A stretch of DNA of 64,000 bases from IMCC45349 sp047219225 (GTDB lineage: Bacteria; Bacteroidota; Bacteroidia; Flavobacteriales; Flavobacteriaceae), in assembly GCF_047219225.1 (NCBI RefSeq), contig NZ_CP178208.1:3162001-3226000 (forward strand), written 5' to 3'. Within the stretch, counting starts at the first letter, position 1, and every line of letters starts with the position of its first letter. The notes under the pieces are model-generated. The model made no database searches and was not told where the DNA came from. It was given only the letters and a program-made list of their open reading frames with translations. Positions 35,166-42,700 of this stretch are shown one piece after another. The position numbers and the translations under genes are program-made.

Positions 35166-36719
35166 ATGAGTAAAATAAGTATCCTTTGGGTTGATGATGA
35201 AATAGATTTATTAAAACCACACATTCTATTTTTAGAAAAGAAAAATTACACAGTTACAACTTGCCAAAGCGGTACCGAAGCTATCGACATAATAGATGAA
35301 GAAAACTTTGATATTGTTTTTTTAGATGAAAATATGCCTGGACTTACTGGCTTAGAAACCTTATCTGAAATAAAAGAAAAACGTGCAAATATTCCTGTGG
35401 TGATGATTACTAAAAGTGAAGAGGAATATATTATGGAAGAAGCTATTGGTAGTAAAATAGCTGACTACTTAATAAAGCCTGTAAATCCAAATCAGATTTT
35501 ATTAAGTCTTAAAAAGAATTTAGACCATACTCGATTGGTCTCTGAAAAAACTACTTCAAGCTATCAACAGGAATTCAGAAAAATCGCTATGGATTTAGCC
35601 ATGGTAAACTCATATCAAGAGTGGATGGATTTATATCAAAAACTGATTTATTGGGAGTTAGAATTAGAAGATATTGAAGACCCAGCAATGTTTGAAATTC
35701 TTGAATCGCAAAAAAATGAAGCAAATCTGCAGTTTGGAAAATTTATAGATAAGAATTATCCAGATTGGTTTAAGCCAAATACAGATGCGCCAATAATGTC
35801 TCATAATCTATTTAAGGATAAGGTAGTTCCTCAATTAAGTAAAGAGCAACCTACTCTATTTGTTGTAATAGACAATTTGAGATATGATCAATGGAAAGCA
35901 TTCGAGCCTATTGTAAATAACTACTATAAAAAAGAAGAAGAAATATCATATTGCAGTATACTTCCAACAGCTACACAATATGCTAGAAATGCTATATTTT
36001 CTGGACTTATGCCTATAGATATGGAACGATTGCATCCAAACTTATGGAAAAATGATACAGATGAAGGTGGTAAAAATCTATACGAAGGCGAATTTCTTGA
36101 AGCACAGTTAAAACGATTAGGACTTACACATCTTAAGCATGAGTATATTAAAATTACCAATCTTAAGTCAGGAAAAAAACTTGCTGAGAATTTTAAATCA
36201 AAAAAAGACAACGACTTAACTGTTGTAGTTTATAACTTTGTTGATATGCTTTCGCATGCCAAAACGGAAATGGAAGTTGTAAAAGAATTAGCCTCAAATG
36301 ATAAGGCTTATAGATCTTTAACTCATAGTTGGTTTAAAAACTCTCCTTTATTAGAAATTATTCAGCAAGCACAACAACTAGGATTTAAATTAATTATCAC
36401 TACAGATCATGGTACTATTAATGTAAAAAACCCTTCTAAAGTAATTGGTGACAGAGATACTAGTCTAAATTTAAGATATAAAACTGGTAGAAGTCTAACT
36501 TATGAAAACAAAGATGTATTAGCAGCTAAAGACCCAAAAAACATACACTTACCTGCAATTACGATGAGTAGCTCATTTATTTTCGCAAAAGGAGATTTGT
36601 TTTTTGCCTATCCTAACAATTACAATCACTACGTTAGCTACTATAGAAACACTTATCAACATGGAGGTGTTTCTTTAGAAGAAGTTATCATACCATTTGC
36701 AGTATTAAACCCACGATAA
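35166..36719 (+). CDS. porX: PorX-type response regulator with PglZ (alkaline phosphatase) domain
   Basis: A 517-residue regulator of the type IX secretion system. Residues 1-120 are a receiver domain with acidic pocket D10/D11, phospho-acceptor D54 (VFLDENMPG) and K near 108 (LIKPVNP). A helical linker precedes a C-terminal PglZ/alkaline-phosphatase-superfamily domain from about residue 215 (VVIDNLRYDQWKAF, TTDHGTI, HGGVSLEEV). PorX of Porphyromonas is about this length and works with PorY and SigP to control T9SS genes; nucleotide-linked phosphodiesterase activity has been reported. No porY is in the window. Three T9SS cargo genes are. Confidence 0.92.
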   Translation: MSKISILWVDDEIDLLKPHILFLEKKNYTVTTCQSGTEAIDIIDEENFDIVFLDENMPGLTGLETLSEIKEKRANIPVVMITKSEEEYIMEEAIGSKIADYLIKPVNPNQILLSLKKNLDHTRLVSEKTTSSYQQEFRKIAMDLAMVNSYQEWMDLYQKLIYWELELEDIEDPAMFEILESQKNEANLQFGKFIDKNYPDWFKPNTDAPIMSHNLFKDKVVPQLSKEQPTLFVVIDNLRYDQWKAFEPIVNNYYKKEEEISYCSILPTATQYARNAIFSGLMPIDMERLHPNLWKNDTDEGGKNLYEGEFLEAQLKRLGLTHLKHEYIKITNLKSGKKLAENFKSKKDNDLTVVVYNFVDMLSHAKTEMEVVKELASNDKAYRSLTHSWFKNSPLLEIIQQAQQLGFKLIITTDHGTINVKNPSKVIGDRDTSLNLRYKTGRSLTYENKDVLAAKDPKNIHLPAITMSSSFIFAKGDLFFAYPNNYNHYVSYYRNTYQHGGVSLEEVIIPFAVLNPR

Positions 36720-36810
36720 AATCCATGAATTGCAAAAAACATCGATGAAATACTGTTTTTTATTGTTTTTTTTGTAAATTAGTCCTATAATTGCAATTCA
36801 AAAACTGAAT

Positions 36811-37218
36811 TTGGAATTAAATTTTGACATAAATTCTATTGAAGAAGTTGCTAAATCCATTCTTGAAAAAGCAAAATCTAAAACAATTTTGTTTTATGGA
36901 GAAATGGGAGTTGGTAAAACAACACTAATTAATGAATTAGTTAAGCAACTAGGTGGATTGATGGATACATCTAGTCCCACATTTTCAATAGTCAACGAAT
37001 ATGAAATCAAAGACGATATAGTATATCATTTTGACTTTTATAGGATTGAAGATGAGTATGAAGCTTTAGATCTTGGAATAGAAGAATATTTTTATTCTAA
37101 TAGGTGGGTTTTTATTGAGTGGCCAGAGAAAATTGACGTTTTACTTCCTGAAAATGTAGGAATTTTAAGACTAAAATTAAATAAAAATGGCACTAGAAAC
37201 CTCTCTTTTCAAGTTTAA
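36811..37218 (+). CDS. tsaE: tRNA threonylcarbamoyladenosine biosynthesis ATPase TsaE
   Basis: A 135-residue P-loop ATPase that drives the TsaBDE cycle producing t6A in ANN-decoding tRNAs. The Walker A motif is GEMGVGKTT (residues 30-38), followed by SSPTFSIVNEY and HFDFYRIEDEYE. A TTG start at 36811 is used; no in-frame ATG fits the family N-terminus. A 9-base inverted repeat (GAATTGCAA 36727-36735, TTGCAATTC 36791-36799) flanks the upstream gap. Adjacency to porX is typical of Bacteroidota. Confidence 0.92.
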   Translation: MELNFDINSIEEVAKSILEKAKSKTILFYGEMGVGKTTLINELVKQLGGLMDTSSPTFSIVNEYEIKDDIVYHFDFYRIEDEYEALDLGIEEYFYSNRWVFIEWPEKIDVLLPENVGILRLKLNKNGTRNLSFQV

Positions 37219-37269
37219 AGCAATAATTTAATGAAAAATCAAAAAATAATAGCTTGAAAAAAGCATAAT

Positions 37270-37310
37270 TGTAGACCAAACCAAATCTATAAACTACGGT
37301 AAAACCGTAG
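37270..37310 (+). other. Two adjacent hairpins in the tsaE-downstream gap
   Basis: The 210-base gap after tsaE has TGTAGA/TCTATA (37270-37291) and a perfect 7-bp hairpin CTACGGT-AAA-ACCGTAG (37294-37310). GTAG of the first can alternatively pair with CTAC of the second. An eight-codon frame (37231, MKNQKIIA) precedes them and TAGCTTGAAA occurs twice. No T-run follows the strong hairpin, so a simple terminator is unlikely. Not matched to any RNA family I can name. Confidence 0.35.
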
Positions 37311-37384
37311 CTTGAAAGCCGCGCAAACAAAGGGTTTTAACATTTTTTTAACATTTCAAAATCGATTTTAAAAGCAATCTATCT

Positions 37385-37392
37385 TAACTTTG
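37385..37392 (+). promoter_or_regulatory. Candidate -7 box (TAACTTTG) for the small secreted peptide gene
   Basis: Exact TAnnTTTG match 36 bases before the ATG at 37429. No clear TTG -33 box. It implies that the peptide and membrane protein genes have their own promoter rather than reading through from tsaE. Confidence 0.45.
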
Positions 37393-37428
37393 AAAGTAGT
37401 TAATTAATTAATTTAATCCCTTGAAATT

Positions 37429-37575
37429 ATGAAAACTAAAAAGAAGTTTTTAATCGCAGTTGCCATTTTTGGTGGAGTTTTATTTACAGCTCAAGCTACT
37501 AATTTAATAGACCTAAATGGACAAACTAAAACAGAAATTAAAAAAAGTAAAATCAAGCCAAACACAAACGGATAG
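37429..37575 (+). CDS. Small secreted peptide, 48 residues
   Basis: A short reading frame encoding a clear signal peptide (MKTKKKFLIAVAIFGGVLF then TAQA) and a 24-residue hydrophilic tail with many Lys residues. It has an ATG, a plausible A/T-rich leader and an exact -7 box upstream, so it looks real. It overlaps the start of the next gene by 59 bases in another frame. Its function is unknown; a translational coupling role for the downstream gene is possible. Confidence 0.55.
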   Translation: MKTKKKFLIAVAIFGGVLFTAQATNLIDLNGQTKTEIKKSKIKPNTNG

Positions 37576-38059
37576 ACAAAGTTTAGTGTTAGGTAGTATT
37601 GTTGCAACATTTATTGCAGCAACACCTTACCTTTTTTATACTTACAGAAGTGTCCCAAGTACAAAAATTTGGGACACTTTTTTATTTACTTTCGAAAGTC
37701 ATCACTATGAAGACGCTAACGCCGCTGTTTGGTCTTTCATGGTAAAACTTATACCTCTTCTTTTATTATTTATTTGGTTCTTTACATGCAGACACTGGTG
37801 GTATCATGCATTATTAGTGCCTATTGCTATGTATGTATGGCAATTAATAGGAGCTTTTAATGATGAAACAGATTTTATTGATGAATTAGGGCTTTTATAT
37901 TTAATCCCAATTATGGGAATAATTATACCCTCTATTTATTTGATAAGAGCTCGTATGTTTAATAAAATAAACGATGCGGACAAAACACTAGAAGAACTTG
38001 AAGAAGAATTTAAAATTAAGCCAAAGTCTTTTATTGATAGATTAGGAGATTATTTTTAA
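37517..38059 (+). CDS. Hypothetical integral membrane protein, 180 residues
   Basis: Four predicted membrane segments (about residues 25-42, 73-90, 94-112 and 124-143), a basic N-terminus (MDKLKQKLKKVKSS) and an acidic, charged C-terminal tail (DKTLEELEEEFKIKPKSF). No family recognised. The ATG at 37517 lies inside the small peptide gene; the next in-frame ATG would remove the first membrane segment, so the overlapping start is preferred. Confidence 0.75.
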   Translation: MDKLKQKLKKVKSSQTQTDRQSLVLGSIVATFIAATPYLFYTYRSVPSTKIWDTFLFTFESHHYEDANAAVWSFMVKLIPLLLLFIWFFTCRHWWYHALLVPIAMYVWQLIGAFNDETDFIDELGLLYLIPIMGIIIPSIYLIRARMFNKINDADKTLEELEEEFKIKPKSFIDRLGDYF

Positions 38060-38126
38060 TAAAGCCTATTCTCATTAATTATAAATTTCAAATTTATTCG
38101 TAATTTGGTTTTTTAATCAACCTAAT

Positions 38127-39326
38127 ATGAGTAAATCTAGAACACCTTTTACTAAAGAACAATTACTTCCTCAGGAAGAAATGCTAGAAGTTTTAAAGAA
38201 AAAAGGAAATTTATTTATTGGAATTCCTAAAGAAACTTCATTTCAAGAAAAACGTGTTTGTTTAACTCCAGATGCTGTTTCTGCATTAACAAATAATGGA
38301 CATCGTGTACTATTAGAGTCTGGTGCAGGTGATGGTGCTAACTTTAATGACACCGATTATAGTGAGGCTGGAGCAGAAATAACAAAAGACGCTTCAAAGG
38401 TCTTTTCTTGTCCAATAATATTAAAGGTTGAACCACCTTCATTAGATGAAATTGAACTAATCAACCCTCAATCTATTTTAATTTCAGCACTACAATTAAA
38501 AACTCAAGACAAATCATATTTCAAAGCTTTAGCAGAAAAAAGAATTACTGCATTAGGGTTTGAATTTATAAAAGATGAAGATGGTGCTTATCCAGCTGTT
38601 AGACAATTAAGCGAAATTGCTGGAACAGCTTCTATTTTAATAGCTTCAGAATTATTATCTAATGTTAATAATGGTAACGGTTTAATGTTTGGAAATATTA
38701 GCGGTGTCCCTCCTACTGAAGTTGTAATAATTGGTGCTGGTACTGTAGGTGAATTTGCAGCTAGATCAGCAATTGGATTAGGTGCAAATATTAGAGTGTT
38801 TGACAATTCCATCACAAAACTTAGAACACTACAAGCTAACATTGGACAACCAGTATACACATCTACAATGCAACCAAAAAATCTTTTAAAAGCATTAAAG
38901 CGTTGTGATGTAGCTATTGGTGCTGTAAGAGGAAAAAACAGATCTCCAATACTTGTTAGTGAAGAAATGGTAGAATCAATGAAATCAGGATCGGTTATTA
39001 TAGATGTTAGTATAGACATGGGAGGTTGTTTTGAAACAAGTGAAATTACAACTCACGATATTCCTACATTCAAAAAACACGATGTTATACATTATTGTGT
39101 TCCAAATATACCTGCTAGATTCTCCAGAACTGCATCAGTATCAATAAGTAACATATTCACACCATATCTCTTAAAGATTGCTGAAGATGGTGGTATAGAA
39201 AATGCACTACGTTTTGATAGAGGTTTAAAAAATGGGTTGTATTTTTACCACGGAATTTTGACTAACAAATCTGTAGCTAAATGGTTTGATTTAGACTATA
39301 GTGATGTTAATCTACTTATTTTTTAA
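38127..39326 (+). CDS. ald: Alanine dehydrogenase
   Basis: A 399-residue NAD-dependent enzyme interconverting alanine and pyruvate plus ammonia. The N-terminal catalytic domain shows IGIPKETSFQEKRVCLTPDAV. The Rossmann motif is VVIIGAGTVGEFAARSAIGLGA. C-terminal HYCVPNIPARFSRTASVSISN is typical of the alanine dehydrogenase and pyridine nucleotide transhydrogenase family. Slightly longer than the usual 370 residues because of the N-terminal extension. It is 67 bases downstream of the membrane protein gene. Confidence 0.92.
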   Translation: MSKSRTPFTKEQLLPQEEMLEVLKKKGNLFIGIPKETSFQEKRVCLTPDAVSALTNNGHRVLLESGAGDGANFNDTDYSEAGAEITKDASKVFSCPIILKVEPPSLDEIELINPQSILISALQLKTQDKSYFKALAEKRITALGFEFIKDEDGAYPAVRQLSEIAGTASILIASELLSNVNNGNGLMFGNISGVPPTEVVIIGAGTVGEFAARSAIGLGANIRVFDNSITKLRTLQANIGQPVYTSTMQPKNLLKALKRCDVAIGAVRGKNRSPILVSEEMVESMKSGSVIIDVSIDMGGCFETSEITTHDIPTFKKHDVIHYCVPNIPARFSRTASVSISNIFTPYLLKIAEDGGIENALRFDRGLKNGLYFYHGILTNKSVAKWFDLDYSDVNLLIF

Positions 39327-39332
39327 ATATAT

Positions 39333-39704
39333 ATGAAATTAATTCATCGTGTTGGATACTACCTTGGAGGCTTCTCTATAGGACTTATTTTTTTAGCATT
39401 TTTTTTAAGCGGAAAGAAAACTTCATGCTCATATGGCTTAGACGCTAGAGTACTGAAAGATATAAGACAAAAAGAGATGCATTATTCTGAAGCTTCTCAG
39501 CGTTTACTTGATAATAAAACTATAGATACTACAACTATAAATTACATTTTGAAAAAAGGAGATGTAAATTTTGGAGAGAGTAATACTAAACTTGATTCTT
39601 GTAAAACATACATGATAGAAGGAAAATCAAACAATAGAGAATATAAATTACTTATAGAGAATTGCAATAAAAAAGCAACTATCAATTCTATAGAGATTAA
39701 TTAA
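39333..39704 (+). CDS. DUF4258 family protein
   Basis: A 123-residue protein with one N-terminal membrane segment (about residues 8-26) and a small DUF4258-like domain (RQKEMHYSEASQRLLDNK, then ILKKGDVNF). Three cysteines lie outside the membrane segment. Function unknown. It starts six bases after ald, so it is likely co-transcribed with it. Confidence 0.7.
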   Translation: MKLIHRVGYYLGGFSIGLIFLAFFLSGKKTSCSYGLDARVLKDIRQKEMHYSEASQRLLDNKTIDTTTINYILKKGDVNFGESNTKLDSCKTYMIEGKSNNREYKLLIENCNKKATINSIEIN

Positions 39705-39764
39705 TATAGTTACGCTCTACATTTATCATGTAGAGCGCTAACTAAAACTAACTAACTATATTAA
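39701..39764 (+). terminator. Nested inverted repeat between convergent genes, putative bidirectional terminator
   Basis: An inner perfect 10-bp hairpin (CGCTCTACAT-TTATC-ATGTAGAGCG, 39713-39737) is enclosed by an outer perfect 11-bp inverted repeat (TTAATATAGTT 39701-39711, AACTATATTAA 39754-39764). It separates the DUF4258 gene from the convergent surface-protein gene. CTAACTA repeats between the arms allow alternative pairings. There is no strong T-run, so termination is inferred from position and fold. Confidence 0.55.
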
Positions 39765-39773
39765 TCTTTCAAG

Positions 39774-42700
39774 TTAGGGAAAGATTATTCTTCTGGTTGT
39801 TTGAAAACCATTTTCTTCTAATCTAATAAGATAAATTCCACTATTAAATTGAGATATATTTATTTTTTTCAATACTAGTACTCCTCCATTTGTTTCTATT
39901 TTTTCATGATGTATTAAATTTCCTAAAACATCATGTATACTTATATTAGAATTAGAATGTAATCCCGAAACTTTTACAACAATAAAATCTTCGCTTTCTA
40001 AGTAGACTTGATACTGATAATCATATGTTTGAGGAATATCTTCATCACAATTATCCATAAAGACAGATATTTCATCAGCATCAGAATCTAATTCATTAGA
40101 CACAATTACTGTATATGTTATATCTTGATTTGGAGTGACAGTAATACTTTGTGTAGTAGCGCCATTACTCCATAAATAATTTTCTCCTCCTTCTGCTGTT
40201 AAAGTAATTTCTTCTCCTGGACATGTATATACATCCTCTCCTGCATAAGCAGTCACTGTTTCTATAACTGTCACTGTTACTTCTTTATAGTCTGAACAAT
40301 TATTAACCATACCTAATACACCAAATGTTGTAGTTTCCATAGGGTTAACAGCAATATTTGGCTGTGTTGCACCATTAGTCCATTCATAAGTATCTGCTCC
40401 ACTTGCTGATAAAGTTATATAATCTCCTTCTAAAATAGTAACATCATTTGTAACATCTACAACTGGTAATGGATTTACAAAAACAGTTACTTCATCTGTA
40501 TCTGAATCCAATTCGTTAGATACAATTACTGTATAATTTGAAGTTGCTATTGGGCTAACTGTAATACTTTGAGTGATTGCTCCTGTGCTCCATAAGTAAT
40601 TATCACCTCCAGTAGCTGTTAAAGTCACACTTTCGCCTTCACATATTGAAACATCCTCTCCAGCATTTGCATTTACTGTTGATATATTATCTTCAGTAAC
40701 AGTTACAACTACACTATCTGTAGATTCACAGTTATTTGAGCTTACTACAACCGAATATTCTGTAGTTGCATTTGGAGATACTATTATACTTTGGGTAGTT
40801 GCTCCTGTATTCCATACATAATTATCGCCTCCATTAGCTGTTAAAGTTACACTTTCGCCTTCTATAATACTTACATCTTCACCTGCATCTGCTATTGGTA
40901 ATAGGTTTACATTAACAATGACATTATCTGTAGACTCACAATTATTTGAGGTTACAGTTACTGAATACTCTGCAGTTGTATTTGGAGAAACTGTTATACT
41001 TTGCGTAGTTGCTCCTGTATTCCAGACATAACTATCACCTCCACTTCCTGTTAAAGTAACACTTTCACCTTCACAAATAGTTTCATCTTCTCCTGCATCT
41101 GCTATTGGTAATGGATTTACATTTACAATCACTGAATCTGTATCTGAACTGTTATTAATAGTTGCTGTAACTGTATATTCTGTTGTTGTATTTGGTGATA
41201 CGGTTATACTTTGCGTAGTTGCTCCTGTATTCCATACATAACTATCGCCTCCATTGGCTATTAACGTTACACTTTCGCCTTCACAAATAGTTTGATCTTC
41301 TCCTGCATCTGCTATAACTTCTATTGCATTTACTATTACAACTACGCTATCTGTAGATTCACAATTATTTGAGGTTACTACAACTGAATACTCTGTTGTT
41401 GCATTTGGAGATACTGTTATACTTTGGGTAGTCGCTCCTGTATTCCATACATAGCTATCGCCTCCATTGGCTGTTAAGGTTACACTTTCACCTTCAATAA
41501 CACTTACATCTTCACCTGCATCTGCTATTGGTAATGGATTTACATTTACTATGACATTATCTGTAGATTCACAGTTATTTGAGGTTACTGTTACTGAATA
41601 CTCTGTAGTTGTATTTGGTGACACAGTTATACTTTGCATTGTTGCTCCTGTATTCCATACATAACTATCTCCTCCATTGGCTGTTAAAGTAACACTTTCG
41701 CCTTCACAAATAGTTTGGTCTTCACCTGCATCTACTATTGGTGATGGGTTTACATTTACTATAACTGAATCTGTATCTGAACTATTATTAATAGTTGCTG
41801 TAACTGTATATTCGGTTGTTGTATCTGGTGATACGGTTATACTTTGCGAAGTTGCTCCTGTATTCCACACATAACTATCACCTCCACTTGCTGTTAAAAT
41901 TACACTTTCACCTTCACAAATAGTTTGGTCTTCGCCTGCATCTGCTATAACTTCTATTGTATTTACTGTTACAACTACACTATCTGTAGACTCACAGCTA
42001 TTTGAACTTACTACAACTGAATATTCTGTAGTTGCATTTGGTGATACTATTATACTTTGGGTAGTTGCTCCTGTGTTCCATACATAACTATTACCTCCAT
42101 TGGCTGTTAAGGTTACACTTTCGCCTTCAACAATACTTACATCTTCACCAGCATCTGCTATTGGTAATGGGTTTACATTCACTATGACATCATCTGTAGA
42201 TTCACAGTTATTCGATGTAACTACTACTGAATACTCTGTAGTTGTATTTGGAGAAACTGTTATACTTTGCGTAGTTGCTCCTGTATTCCAGACATAACTA
42301 TCACCTCCATTGGCTGTTAAGGTTACACTTTCGCCTTCACAAATAGTTTGATCTTCTCCTGCTTCTGCTATTGGTAGGGAATTTACATTTACGATCACTG
42401 AATCTGTATCTGAACTGTTATTGATAGTTGCTGTAACTGTATATTCTGTAGTTGTGTTTGGTGATACCATTATACTTTGCGTAGTTGCTCCTGTATTCCA
42501 CACATAACTATCACCTCCATTGGCTGTTAACGTCACACTTTCACCTTCACAAATAGTTTCATCTTCTCCTGCATCTGCTATAACTTCTATTGCATTTACT
42601 GTTACAACTACGCTATCTGTAGATTCACAGTTATTTGAGGTTACTGTTACTGAATACATTGTTGTTGCATATGGCGACACTGTTATACTTTGCGTAGTTG

